Shown in pieces: positions 8,116-16,509 of a stretch of DNA of 64,000 nucleotides; position 1 is the stretch's first letter; every line of letters begins with the position of its first letter. Origin of the DNA: Candidatus Sphingomonas phytovorans (GTDB taxonomy: Bacteria > Pseudomonadota > Alphaproteobacteria > Sphingomonadales > Sphingomonadaceae). The notes beneath the pieces are model-generated. The model was not told the origin of the DNA, did no database searches, and worked only from the letters and a program-made list of their open reading frames with translations. Both the position numbers and the translations under genes were made by a program. The stretch is from contig CP119314.1 in assembly GCA_029202385.1 (NCBI GenBank), positions 2,482,501-2,546,500 of the forward strand, read 5' to 3'.

Positions 8116-9321
8116 ATGGACTGGAAAGACGCAGTTTCGACAAGGGATGTGGGGCGCCGCACGGTATTGGCGGCCGGTATCGTCGGCGCGGCATTGCTGG
8201 CGTTGCCCGACGCCAAAGCGATGGCCGCAAAAGCAGCCATGCCCACCTATGTTTATGTAAGCTCCAACGCGAGCTTCTTCTCCGGCGGGGCCCCCAATCC
8301 CGACGCGATCGGGCTGTATGTCTACCAGTTCGATCCGAAGACCGGTGGTCTGACGCCGGTGCAGCAGGTGCGCGGTCCAAGCCCATCCTGGATGGAACTC
8401 GATCCATCGAGACGATTCCTGTACGTCTGCTATTCGCTGAGGGGCAAAGTGAAGCTCAGGGAAGGGCTGGTCGAAGCCTATGCGATCGACCCCCGGACCG
8501 GCATGCTGACCCTTTTGAACCGGATATCCCTCGACAGCGGGCCCGCCCAGTTGGCGGTCTCCCCGGATAGTCGCCATCTCGTCGTGGCGAACTATTATTA
8601 TGGCGATTATGTCGTGCTGCCGATTGGGAAGGATGGGCAGCTCAGCCCGATCAGTGGTACGCTGACGAATACCGGCAAGGGCCCGCAGCAACGCCAGGAT
8701 GCCCCGCATCCCCACGCCGTGGTCTTTCATCCAAATGGCCGCTTCATCGGTGCGGCCGATCTCGGCATCGACAAAGTACAGACCCTCCGTCTCGTGGGCG
8801 ATGGGCTGGAGTTGGTCGGCGAGGCGTCCGTCGTGCCCGGCATGGGGCCGCGGCACCTCGCCTTCTCTCGAGACGGCAAGACTCTCTACGCAATCGGCGA
8901 ACTCGATGGAAAGATCACTGCCTTTCCCTATGACCCGGTGACCGGCAAGATCGGCGACACCTTTCAGACGGTTTCGACCGAGCCTCCCGGCTATGCCGGG
9001 GCTCATAGCGGAGCGGAGATCGCGGTGCACCCGTCGGGCAAGTTCCTCTACGGATCCAACCGTGCCTCGCAGACGATCGCCGGCTTCCAGATCGACGGCT
9101 CGACCGGCAAACTTTCGCCTATCGGCTATGCCACGGAGGGCGTCGACATCCCGACCAGCTTCACGATCGACCCGACGGGCAAATGGCTCTACGTGCCCAG
9201 CAACAGGGGAAACAACATCGTGCAGTTCAGCATCGATCCCCAAACGGGCACGCTGAAAGCAACCGGCCAGAAGACCTCGCTGGCTGCCCCGAACGTGATG
9301 TTGTTCCGCACGCCGGATTGA
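8116..9321 (+). CDS. Exported beta-propeller lactonase-like protein
   Basis: A 401-aa protein of the 6-phosphogluconolactonase-like (Pgl/YncE-type) seven-bladed propeller family, recognised from repeated blades such as LAVSPDSRHLVVANYYYGDYV, HPSGKFLYGSN and DPTGKWLYVPSN. The N-terminus has a twin-arginine-type signal (GRRTVLAAG followed by a hydrophobic stretch), so it should act in the periplasm. ATG 8116 was chosen because GGAG lies just upstream; longer in-frame starts would run into the receptor gene. It follows the receptor by 44 bases and is probably co-transcribed. A role in opening a lactone or ester in the imported compound is plausible but not shown. Confidence 0.85.
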   Translation: MDWKDAVSTRDVGRRTVLAAGIVGAALLALPDAKAMAAKAAMPTYVYVSSNASFFSGGAPNPDAIGLYVYQFDPKTGGLTPVQQVRGPSPSWMELDPSRRFLYVCYSLRGKVKLREGLVEAYAIDPRTGMLTLLNRISLDSGPAQLAVSPDSRHLVVANYYYGDYVVLPIGKDGQLSPISGTLTNTGKGPQQRQDAPHPHAVVFHPNGRFIGAADLGIDKVQTLRLVGDGLELVGEASVVPGMGPRHLAFSRDGKTLYAIGELDGKITAFPYDPVTGKIGDTFQTVSTEPPGYAGAHSGAEIAVHPSGKFLYGSNRASQTIAGFQIDGSTGKLSPIGYATEGVDIPTSFTIDPTGKWLYVPSNRGNNIVQFSIDPQTGTLKATGQKTSLAAPNVMLFRTPD

Positions 9322-9344
9322 TCGCAACGGGCCTCGACGAGGAA

Positions 9345-9381
9345 CCGCCGGGAACAGCGCTTTCGAGCGGCTTCCCGGCGG
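9345..9381 (+). terminator. Hairpin terminator after the lactonase-like gene
   Basis: CCGCCGGGAA at 9345-9354 pairs exactly with TTCCCGGCGG at 9372-9381. The loop itself contains CGCT and AGCG, which can extend the stem. It begins 23 bases after the stop codon at 9321. There is no clear T tract, so its strength is uncertain. Confidence 0.55.
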
Positions 9382-9603
9382 TCCTGCGCGGTTGCCGGTC
9401 AACGGCTCGGGCGAGTTCCTTCACGCCGCAAGCCAATGAAATGGACGGTTGGGAATGGCCGTTTCGACCAGGTGGTTTCCGGCGCCTGGTTCAAGATACC
9501 AGATACTCGACCCAAGAATTTCGACCGCCCTCGGGAAAATGGTCGAACAGACCGGCCCCGCGTCTGATGATCGCGTGCTGAAACCGACATGGAGGAACCA
9601 GGG

Positions 9604-10251
9604 ATGCGCACAGAAAACGAGAATCAGGAGGCAAAGCGTCACCGTTACACCCGTGTGGCCATCATTCTTCATTGGTCGATAGCTGGGCTTATTCTCTATA
9701 ATCTGGCATCGGGTTTGTTGCGACCTCTCGTCCCGCGAGAATTTTTCTTTCTTCACATCTCGTCGGGCATCACCATCCTGTTGCTGAGCGTCGCGCGGGT
9801 CGGTTGGCGCCTGACGCATCGGCCACCGCCGCTCCTGCCGATCGCGACATGGGAGCGCCATTTGGCCCATGCGGTCCATTTCCTGCTCTACGCCGCTATC
9901 CTGATCCTGCCGCTGTCGGGCTGGGCCATGGTCTCGGCGAAACCACCTGCCGGCTCCCCCGGAGCCGACCTGGTTGCGGCAAAGGCCGCGACGTCGGGAC
10001 AACGTCCGCGCGGCCCGACCATGATCTGGGGCGTGATACGATTGCCGTTGATTGCGCCCATCAGCGAGTTGGGCCGAGAGGCCTCCCAGGTCGATGCGCA
10101 ACACGCATTGCGCGATCGCATCACAACCTTTCACCTGAGCGCGTCTTGGATATTGCTCGCCCTGCTGGTGCTGCACGTTTGCGGCGCCTTGAAGCATCAA
10201 TTTATTGATCGGAAACGTGAATTTGGGCGAATAGGCTTGGGGCGAGGCTAG
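9604..10251 (+). CDS. Cytochrome b561-family membrane protein
   Basis: A 215-aa protein with four predicted membrane helices, roughly residues 18-38, 48-67, 90-112 and 175-197. The first helix contains HWS and the second starts FLHISSG; together with later His residues (ERHLAHAVHF and TTFHLSA) these match the haem-ligand pattern of bacterial b561 proteins. I start at ATG 9604 because GGAGGA lies eight bases upstream; an ATG at 9589 has no such site. The family moves electrons between quinol and periplasmic acceptors or superoxide. Its partner here is unknown, though the oxidative cluster upstream may need it. Confidence 0.85.
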   Translation: MRTENENQEAKRHRYTRVAIILHWSIAGLILYNLASGLLRPLVPREFFFLHISSGITILLLSVARVGWRLTHRPPPLLPIATWERHLAHAVHFLLYAAILILPLSGWAMVSAKPPAGSPGADLVAAKAATSGQRPRGPTMIWGVIRLPLIAPISELGREASQVDAQHALRDRITTFHLSASWILLALLVLHVCGALKHQFIDRKREFGRIGLGRG

Positions 10252-10522
10252 TATTGGACATTGAACTATCGCTCGTTTCCCGTTGGCGCGATAGCGAGAG
10301 GCGCCCATTACCTATTATTCAGCGGCCGGATCGCTGCTTCGAAAAACTGTCCACACTCAATCTAGCGCTGATAACGCCGAAGTGACTGACTTCGGGACAA
10401 AACCCTCATCCAGGCACGCCCCGCTGAACGACGGCCATCGCCATCTCCGTTGGAGTGGACGCCCCCTGACGGCATCGATGTGCCAGAGTGGAGGTGTTGA
10501 AGCACCACTGCAGGAGGCGTCC

Positions 10523-11548
10523 ATGGATGAGGTTAGCACAGTCGGCATCGATCTGGCCAAGTCGGTTTTCCAGGTTCACGGCGCCGATCGAAGCGGTGCG
10601 GTCGTGATCCGCAAGAAGCTGCGGCGCGATCAGGTTCTATCGTTCTTCTCGACGTTGCCGCCGTGTGTCGTGGCGATGGAGGCCTGCGCAAGCGCGCATT
10701 ACTGGGCGCGCGAGATCGCGGCGTTGGGCCATGACACGCGGCTCATTCCACCGGCTTACGTGAAGCCGTTTGTGAAGCGCCAGAAGAACGACATGGCCGA
10801 CGCAGAGGCGATCTGCGAGGCAGCACAGCGCCCGACCATGCGGTTCGTCCAGGGCAAGAGCGCGGAGGCTCAGGCCTCAGCGGTGGTGTTCCGTACGCGC
10901 GACCTGCTCGTCCGCCAGCGCACTCAGTTGATCAACGCCCTGCGAGGGCATCTCACCGAGTTCGGGTACATTGTTCGGCAGGGCGTGGGCCACGTCGGCA
11001 AGTTGGCCGAGATCGTTCGCGATCCCGGATCGGATATTCCGACCCAGGCGCGGCCTATCCTGATGGTGATCGCGCAAGGACTGGAGGCGCTACAGGCGCA
11101 GATCGCAGTGCTCGACCGGGAGATTTCCCATCGGGCGAAGGCGGATCCTATGGCGAAGCGGCTGATGACGATCCCGGGTGTCGGCCCGGTGATAGCAACT
11201 GCGCTCGTGGCGCTCGCGCCTGCTGCCAGCACCTTCCGCCGTGGTCGCGACTTCGCCGCCTGGCTCGGTCTCGTTCCGCGGCAGCTCTCCAGCGGTGGCA
11301 AGGAGCGGCTCGGGCGAACAACGAAGATGGGCGAGCGGAGCTTGCGCCGGCTCCTGATCATCGGCGCGAGCGCGGTGACGAAGGCTGCGGCACGGGATCC
11401 CGATAAAGTCGGCGCCTGGCTGGCCGGCATGTTGGCGCGTAAGCCCCGCATGTTGGTCACGGTCGCGATGGCGAACAAGATGGCGAGAACCGTCTGGGCC
11501 CTGATGGCGCACGGCGGGACTTACAGAGCTCCGGCTGCGGCGGTGTAA
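10523..11548 (+). CDS. IS110-family transposase (DEDD recombinase)
   Basis: A 341-aa protein. The N-terminal RuvC-like DEDD domain starts with GIDLAKSVFQVHG and includes AMEACASAHYWAR and the KNDMADAEAI segment. The C-terminal IS116/IS110/IS902 domain contains TIPGVGPVIATAL and FAAWLGLVPRQ, with the following conserved Ser in QLSSGGKERLG as probable nucleophile. AGGAGG at 10512-10517 supports ATG 10523. Enzymes of this family recombine DNA under direction of an RNA encoded in the element. No frameshift or truncation is seen. Confidence 0.95.
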   Translation: MDEVSTVGIDLAKSVFQVHGADRSGAVVIRKKLRRDQVLSFFSTLPPCVVAMEACASAHYWAREIAALGHDTRLIPPAYVKPFVKRQKNDMADAEAICEAAQRPTMRFVQGKSAEAQASAVVFRTRDLLVRQRTQLINALRGHLTEFGYIVRQGVGHVGKLAEIVRDPGSDIPTQARPILMVIAQGLEALQAQIAVLDREISHRAKADPMAKRLMTIPGVGPVIATALVALAPAASTFRRGRDFAAWLGLVPRQLSSGGKERLGRTTKMGERSLRRLLIIGASAVTKAAARDPDKVGAWLAGMLARKPRMLVTVAMANKMARTVWALMAHGGTYRAPAAAV

Positions 11549-11796
11549 CCGTCAGAGCCTGAGGCGTCAGGGACGCAAGGAAGGTCAATAGAGAGGTATG
11601 GCGCAACGGTCAGAAGACGGGGTCGGGAAAACCAGGGAAACGACCAAGCGCCTCGAGCGCGCAATTTCGGGATGGACCCGACCCGCGATCTCCATACAGG
11701 CCAGCAGCCGTGATGATGGCTGCATCAACAGGCCGGACACACGGAAGCACCTGAACCTGCGCAACCAAAACTTTCGAACACCCCCTTGTATCCGAA
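11549..11796 (+). ncRNA. Probable guide (bridge/seek) RNA region of the IS110 element
   Basis: This is the noncoding right end of the IS, between the transposase stop and the right inverted repeat. In IS1111-type elements the RNA that pairs with donor and target DNA is encoded in this position. A possible stem-loop is GCAGCC at 11704-11709 with GGCTGC at 11718-11723 around an 8-base loop; CTGA/TCAG pairing lies near 11560. The exact RNA ends and target-pairing bases cannot be defined from one copy. The assignment is by position and family knowledge. Confidence 0.45.
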
Positions 11797-11807
11797 GGGG
11801 CGTCCAC

Positions 11808-12162
11808 ACACGGTCGTTCGGGAGCCAACTTCGCGTCCTTCCGCCTATGTGCAAGTCTGGGTGGTCGGCAGTCTGGCAGCTTCTGGGCGCCAGCGTACGA
11901 CAAGCTGCCGTCCGGCTTGCCCGTCGGTGAGGGTGTGCTTATCAGCCGCATGTGTTCGCGAACGTCCGCCTCGACCGACATGGTGTAGCTGTCCCGTTCG
12001 CGCGTGCGCCCTCCGCACCTCCACCACCTGAGTCGACTGACCGGTTCGGCCGCGCTGGGGCACCGCCCCCATCCCCGCCCGCACTGATCCACGCCGGCTG
12101 ACCGCCGGCGCGTTGCTCGCGCTCAACGCGCGGGCGTAACAACGTCTTTTCAGGTGAATATC
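11808..12162. other. Noncoding flank right of the IS110 element
   Basis: About 355 bases between the IS and the EamA gene. Short open frames here lack ribosome sites and recognisable motifs. No second IS, tRNA or clear attachment site was seen. The last bases hold AGGTGA at 12152-12157, the likely ribosome site of the next gene. Confidence 0.4.
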
Positions 12163-13017
12163 ATGTTCCTTCGTTATGCGTCGGCGCTCCTGCCGACGAC
12201 TGCGTTCGTTCTGCTGTGGAGCAGCGGCGCCATTGTATCGGAAGTCGGGCTGCGGCACGGCTCGCCCTTCGCGATTCTCATCCTTCGCTATGCCATTGCC
12301 TTGGCGGTCCTGGCCGCCTTCGCGACCTGGAACGGAACGCTCGTACCGGCGCGCGGTACGCGGCGTCGCAATGCGCTGATCGGATTGCTGATCGCGGGGC
12401 TTTACTCCGTCTTTTACCTGCTGGCCCTCGACAACGGCATCACACCCGGCGCGCTTGCGACCTTGCTGGGTGTGCAACCGATCCTCACCATTTTCCTGAC
12501 CGAACGACGTGTGACAGCGCCGCGCCTCCTTGGGCTGGCCTGCTCCTTGGCGGGGCTTGCGCTGGTCGTCTCGGATGGCCTGACATCGATGCGATTCAAC
12601 CTGCTGGGGCTGGCATTCGCTAGCCTATCGCTGCTCGGTATCACAGCGGGCTCCATTCTTCAGAAGCGCGAGAAGCAGGCGCCGTGGGTGGTGTTGCCGA
12701 TGCAATATGCGGTCGGGCTCGCCTTCGCCGGAGCGGTCTCGCCGCTTGGCGATTTCCGCGCCTCATGGGATGCGGGCTTTGTGCTGCCGGTCCTTTGGCT
12801 TGGCCTCGTGATCTCGGTCGGCACCACGTTCCTGCTCTATCGCCTCATCGCGCGCGGCAATCTCGTGAACGTGACCAGCCTTTTCTATCTCGTTCCGGGA
12901 GTCACAGCGGCAATGGATTGGGCGATCCTCGGCAATCCGATCTCGGCACTGATGGTAGGCGGGCTCGGCTTGGTCGTCGCCGGCCTGCTAATCGTCTTCC
13001 GATACGAGGCGGGATAG
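12163..13017 (+). CDS. EamA/DMT-superfamily transporter
   Basis: A 284-aa inner-membrane protein with about ten predicted helices arranged as two EamA-type repeats of five. Typical features include LWSSGAIVSEVGLRHGSPF in helix 1 and GITPGALATLLGVQPILT in the first repeat. The start is ATG 12163, nine bases from AGGTGA; an in-frame GTG at 12154 is possible but overlaps that site. The family exports or exchanges amino acids, drugs or other small metabolites, and the substrate is not predictable. It stands alone between the IS and the repair island. Confidence 0.88.
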   Translation: MFLRYASALLPTTAFVLLWSSGAIVSEVGLRHGSPFAILILRYAIALAVLAAFATWNGTLVPARGTRRRNALIGLLIAGLYSVFYLLALDNGITPGALATLLGVQPILTIFLTERRVTAPRLLGLACSLAGLALVVSDGLTSMRFNLLGLAFASLSLLGITAGSILQKREKQAPWVVLPMQYAVGLAFAGAVSPLGDFRASWDAGFVLPVLWLGLVISVGTTFLLYRLIARGNLVNVTSLFYLVPGVTAAMDWAILGNPISALMVGGLGLVVAGLLIVFRYEAG

Positions 13018-13352
13018 TCCCGCAGAGTTGATCAGAATGACCGCCATTGGTCGCGCGCCATGCGCGGCCAATGGCGGACTATGGGGCGGTTGCGGATCGA
13101 CGGCTTCGTGCCCCACTGACGACCGTTCCTGGCGAAGTCGGACCTTCGCGTCGGTGGAGGCGAACGATGTGGTTTGGCCGACTGCCGACGGCCTAGGCTG
13201 AGCACGAACGGGTGCGGCCGGGGCTGGGACAAAACCACCATTCCCGGCGATCAGGACGAACGGCGGCTCCGGTATAAACCAGACATCGTCAGATCGATCA
13301 CACCAACTGCCCCTGCGATTTCCGAACTCCGCTTCATGCCGTCCAATCGGCA
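13018..13352. other. Intergenic region after the EamA gene
   Basis: About 335 bases with no convincing reading frame on either strand. A short GC-rich inverted segment around 13028-13080 (GCCATTGG and CCAATGGC flanking GCGCGCCATGCGCGG) could be the terminator of the EamA gene. Nothing else was recognised before the candidate regulatory site at 13353. Confidence 0.4.
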
Positions 13353-13378
13353 TTTGATTGCGGGGTAAGAACCGGAGT
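13353..13378 (+). promoter_or_regulatory. Candidate Ada-type operator, copy A (upstream of SnoaL-like gene)
   Basis: The site contains TTTGATT at 13353-13359 and ACCGGAGT ending at 13378, so GATT and CGGAGT are separated by exactly 13 bases. The same arrangement occurs before ada (14012) and before ogt (17395). It is 90 bases before the SnoaL-like start codon. Its middle is the most diverged of the three copies, so it is the weakest member of the set. Confidence 0.45.
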
Positions 13379-13468
13379 TTGACCCGGTCGGCGCGGGTCT
13401 AGCCGGGAGCCGAGGCCATCGAACATCGTCGATGCACCTCGTGCAACATCCCACAAGGACCCGTTCCA

Positions 13469-13936
13469 ATGAGCAAGGAAGAAGACAACAAGGCCATCGT
13501 CGGCCGCTGGTTTACCGAATTCTGGGGCAAGGATGTCAATCTCGCGGTCATCGACGAGATCGCCGCACCTGACATGCTGCTCCACTATTCGCTGCATGAG
13601 CCGCGGCGCGGCCGCGACGATATCAAGGCGTTCATGACCGATTTCCGCGCGGCATTCCCCGACCTCAACTTCTGGGGCACGGCCGACCTGATCGCGGAAG
13701 GCGACTATGTCGTCGGCCAGTGGCGGGGCGGCGGCACGCATAGCGGCCCGGCGTTCAGCGATTTCCTGATCGGCGGTCTCCCGGCTGCAACCGGCCGCAC
13801 GATGCATTTCACCGGCACCACGGTGCTCAAGGTGATCGACGGCAAGATCGTCGAGGAAATCGGTCTCGACGATGGCGTGACCGCGCTGACCCAACTCGGC
13901 CTGATCAAGGCCATCGCGGGTGGCTCGGACGCCTGA
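13469..13936 (+). CDS. SnoaL-like (NTF2-fold) protein
   Basis: A 155-aa protein of the SnoaL/ester-cyclase group of the NTF2-like fold. Supporting segments are the N-terminal NKAIVGRWFTEFWG, the HEPRRGRDDIKAFM turn, FRAAFPDLNF and the later VLKVIDGKIVEEIGLDD. The family includes polyketide cyclases, hydratases and many proteins without known function. It sits between the EamA gene and ada, has its own upstream copy of the candidate Ada-type site, and ends 152 bases before ada. A link to alkylation damage is suggested only by that position. Confidence 0.8.
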   Translation: MSKEEDNKAIVGRWFTEFWGKDVNLAVIDEIAAPDMLLHYSLHEPRRGRDDIKAFMTDFRAAFPDLNFWGTADLIAEGDYVVGQWRGGGTHSGPAFSDFLIGGLPAATGRTMHFTGTTVLKVIDGKIVEEIGLDDGVTALTQLGLIKAIAGGSDA

Positions 13937-14011
13937 GTCGCCTGGCGGAGCCTGGTCTCCGTTCCCGGATGGGGCCCGCCGAGAGGTAGGTCCCATCCGG
14001 TTCTCACCACA

Positions 14012-14037
14012 TTTGATTTGAAAACAAGGATCGGAGT
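14012..14037 (+). promoter_or_regulatory. Candidate Ada operator, copy B (upstream of ada)
   Basis: TTTGATTTGAAAACAAGGA is followed by TCGGAGT, ending at 14037. Copy C at 17395-17420 shares GATTnGAAAnCAAGGAnCGGAGT with it, position for position. The site ends about 50 bases before the ada start, a good place for an autoregulated activator site. The Ada protein methylated on its N-terminal Cys activates its own gene in known systems, so this repeat is the natural candidate binding site. Confidence 0.6.
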
Positions 14038-14088
14038 GCGCCCGATCGACACGCGCGGCATGGTGGAGTGCTACACGGCAAGAGACGC

Positions 14089-15171
14089 ATGATGACCGAG
14101 ATGATCCTCAACCAGCCACGCCCGGTCTTCGAAGACCCCCGTTGGACCCGTATCGTCGCGCGCGACAAGTCCGCCGATGGCCAGCTTTGGTATTCGGTGT
14201 CGACCACCGGCATCTATTGCCGGCCGTCCTGTCCGTCGCGCGCCGCCAACCCGAAAAATGTCCAACTCCACGACACATTGGCCGATGCCCGGGCGACCGG
14301 CTTCCGCCCCTGCCTGCGCTGCAATCCCGAAGGCCCCTCGGTCGAAGCCGGCAATGCCGCGCTGGTCGAAAAGGCATGCCGGCTCATCGAAGAGAGCGAG
14401 GAGGAACCCTCGCTTGAGGAACTGGCGGATGCGGTCGGCCGAAGCCCCAGTTATTTCCACCGCCTGTTCAAGGCGTCCATCGGCCTCACTCCGAAAGACT
14501 ATGCCGCCGCGCGCCGCGCGCGGAAGGTCCGTCAGGAATTGTCCGCCGGCACCGGCGTCACCGAAGCGATCTATGGCGCCGGCTTCAATTCGAGCAGCCG
14601 CTTCTATGAGAAGGCGACCGATCTGCTGGGCATGACACCGTCGCGCTATCGCGCCGGCGGGATTGGCGAGGAAATCAGGTTTGCGGTGGGCGAGACATCT
14701 CTTGGCGCGATCCTGGTCGCATCGAGCACCAAGGGGGTGGTGGCAATCCTGCTGGGCGATGATCCGGATGCGCTCGTGCGCGACCTCCAGGATCGCTTCC
14801 CGCGCGCCGGGCTGATCGGCGCCGATGCGGGGTATGAGGATCTGGTCGCGCGGGTGGTCGGCATGATCGAGGCGCCCGGCATCGGTATCGACCTCCCGCT
14901 CGACGTGCGCGGCACCGCCTTCCAGGAGCGCGTCTGGCAGGCGTTGCGGGAAGTCCCGGTCGGAACCACGATATCCTACGCCGAGATCGCGCGCCGCATC
15001 GGATCGCCGACAGCGGTTCGCGCGGTCGCCGGAGCCTGTGCGGCGAACAACCTCGCGGTCGCCATTCCTTGCCACCGCGTCGTTCGCAACGACGGTGCGC
15101 TTTCCGGCTATGCCTGGGGCGTGGAGCGTAAGCGCCTCCTCATCGACCGGGAGGCACAGCAATGCGGCTGA
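14089..15171 (+). CDS. ada: Ada: methylphosphotriester/O6-alkylguanine transferase and activator
   Basis: A 360-aa three-part protein of full Ada length. The N-terminal zinc domain carries Cys44, Cys48, Cys75 and Cys78 (GIYCRPSC and PCLRCNP), with Cys44 the likely acceptor from methylphosphotriesters. An AraC-type helix-turn-helix spans about residues 90-190. The C-terminal O6-methylguanine transferase domain has PCHRV with acceptor Cys near residue 328. Adjacent ATGs at 14089 and 14092 are equally possible starts; a GTG at 14068 is less likely. It heads the repair island and should induce it after methylation damage, probably through the sites at 14012 and 17395. Confidence 0.96.
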   Translation: MMTEMILNQPRPVFEDPRWTRIVARDKSADGQLWYSVSTTGIYCRPSCPSRAANPKNVQLHDTLADARATGFRPCLRCNPEGPSVEAGNAALVEKACRLIEESEEEPSLEELADAVGRSPSYFHRLFKASIGLTPKDYAAARRARKVRQELSAGTGVTEAIYGAGFNSSSRFYEKATDLLGMTPSRYRAGGIGEEIRFAVGETSLGAILVASSTKGVVAILLGDDPDALVRDLQDRFPRAGLIGADAGYEDLVARVVGMIEAPGIGIDLPLDVRGTAFQERVWQALREVPVGTTISYAEIARRIGSPTAVRAVAGACAANNLAVAIPCHRVVRNDGALSGYAWGVERKRLLIDREAQQCG

Positions 15172-15232
15172 CGGCCGTCCCGGCGTCGGTCGTGCAACTG
15201 CAGTCCCCGGTCGGGTCGGGCGACAGGCCGCA

Positions 15233-15874
15233 ATGACGCTCTCGACACGCTATGTGGATTCGATCGCCTTTCTCGGCAATCTCGATTCCGACTGGGCCGC
15301 GCTGATCGATCAGGTCGGACCGTGCCGACACGATCCCAAGGCGGCACGTGAGCCCTATGAGGCGCTCGTGCGCGCGATTGCCTATCAGCAACTGACCGCG
15401 AAGGCTGGCGACGCGATGATCGACCGGCTCAAGACCGTGGTCGCGGATGGCGATTTTCCGTCGCCCGTGCATCTCGTCGGTGCCGAGTTCGAGGCAATGC
15501 GCGCCTGCGGTTTCTCGGCGGCGAAGATCGCGACGATCAAGGCGATTGCCGAAGGCACGCTTTCGGGTCTGGTCCCGGCACGAGAGGTGGCGGCGGTCAT
15601 GGACGATGAGACCCTCATCGCCCGGCTCACCACCATCAAGGGCATCGGACGCTGGACCGTGGAGATGCTGCTGATGTACTCGCTCGAGCGCCGCGATATC
15701 CTGCCCGCCGACGATTTCGGCATTCGCGAAGGCTATCGCGTGCTCAAGTCGCTCGATGCACAACTGAAACCGCGCGAGTTACGCAAGATCGGCGAGGCCT
15801 GGTCGCCGCATCGCACGGTTGCCGCCTGGTATCTGTGGCGCATTCCGCGTGCGCGCGGGAATGTGCTGGAATAG
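15233..15874 (+). CDS. alkA: DNA-3-methyladenine glycosylase II (AlkA-like)
   Basis: A 213-aa HhH-GPD glycosylase. The helix-hairpin-helix is TTIKGIGRWTVEMLLMYS (about residues 133-150) and the catalytic Asp is Asp161 in LPADDFG. RAIAYQQLT near residue 48 is typical of the family. It lacks the extra N-terminal domain of E. coli AlkA, so it is the short form. It removes alkylated purines such as 3-methyladenine, starting base-excision repair. It starts 62 bases after ada and is followed after 5 bases by the next gene, so it belongs to the ada operon. Confidence 0.93.
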   Translation: MTLSTRYVDSIAFLGNLDSDWAALIDQVGPCRHDPKAAREPYEALVRAIAYQQLTAKAGDAMIDRLKTVVADGDFPSPVHLVGAEFEAMRACGFSAAKIATIKAIAEGTLSGLVPAREVAAVMDDETLIARLTTIKGIGRWTVEMLLMYSLERRDILPADDFGIREGYRVLKSLDAQLKPRELRKIGEAWSPHRTVAAWYLWRIPRARGNVLE

Positions 15875-15879
15875 CCATC

Positions 15880-16509
15880 ATGGCACTCCAGAACCGCGTC
15901 ACCCCGTTCGGCGAGATCGTCGCGATCCCCCAGCGCGGCCTGTTCACCGGCAATCGCGGGATCATCCACGATCCCCTGACAAGGGTACTATTACGCCGTC
16001 GCTGGGCGAGCAGGTCCTGGCTGATCTGCACCTGCGACTATCAGGGCCGCCGCCGAGAGGTGATGGCGACCAGGAGCTGGACCGAACTTTTCTTCCTCGA
16101 CGAGGCGGTTGCGCTTGCCGCTGGCCATCGGCCTTGCTTCCTGTGCCGGCGGGCGGATGCCGAACGGTTCCGCAACGCGTGGTCGATGGCTGCCGGTAGC
16201 GAGCATGCTTCGGCGCCCCATATCGATACGACACTCCATCACGAACGGGTCGAGCACGGCCAAAAGCGCCTTCACCCGATCCCGATGGCGCAGTCCGACC
16301 TTCCCGACGGAACGATGATCGCCGCAAACAGTGCAGCATTCGCGATCTACAAGGGGAATGCATATCGCTGGACAAGTGAGGGCTACGCCGCGCGGGAGGA
16401 TATCGCCCAAGCCGCAGGGATGCTGACGCCGCCCTCGACATACCGGGCGTTCGCTGCGGGCTATCGGCCCGTTCTGCATCCTTCGATCGGGACACCGGCG
16501 GATGGCTGA
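15880..16509 (+). CDS. Unknown CxC/CxxC protein in the alkylation-repair operon
   Basis: A 209-aa protein that I do not recognise as a characterised family. It has no signal peptide or membrane helix. Cys50 and Cys52 (LICTCDYQG) and Cys86 and Cys89 (PCFLCRR) form CxC and CxxC pairs, with His83 close by, which could hold a zinc or other metal ion. Other conspicuous segments are GRRREVMATRSWTELFFLDE and HHERVEHGQKR. It starts 5 bases after alkA and overlaps alkB by 8 bases, so it is almost certainly co-translated with repair enzymes. A role in handling damaged nucleic acid or in sensing damage is inferred only from this context. Confidence 0.8.
   Translation: MALQNRVTPFGEIVAIPQRGLFTGNRGIIHDPLTRVLLRRRWASRSWLICTCDYQGRRREVMATRSWTELFFLDEAVALAAGHRPCFLCRRADAERFRNAWSMAAGSEHASAPHIDTTLHHERVEHGQKRLHPIPMAQSDLPDGTMIAANSAAFAIYKGNAYRWTSEGYAAREDIAQAAGMLTPPSTYRAFAAGYRPVLHPSIGTPADG

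Larger units (their letters stand above)
10455..11807 (+). mobile_element. IS110-family element, IS1111-type
   Basis: The element contains one DEDD-type transposase gene (10523-11548) between an 11-bp perfect subterminal inverted repeat: GTGGACGCCCC at 10455-10465 and GGGGCGTCCAC at 11797-11807. IS1111-type members of IS110 have subterminal repeats of this kind, with a few extra bases outside, so the true ends may lie slightly beyond these positions. The short left flank (about 57 bases to the start codon) and long right flank (about 250 bases) also fit that subgroup. The reading frame is complete and the element may be active. No interrupted gene could be reconstructed from the flanks. Confidence 0.85.

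Noticed and set aside
10252..10454. A transposase remnant left of the IS110 element
   Set aside because: Short frames here did not match any transposase motif I could name, so no pseudogene is called.
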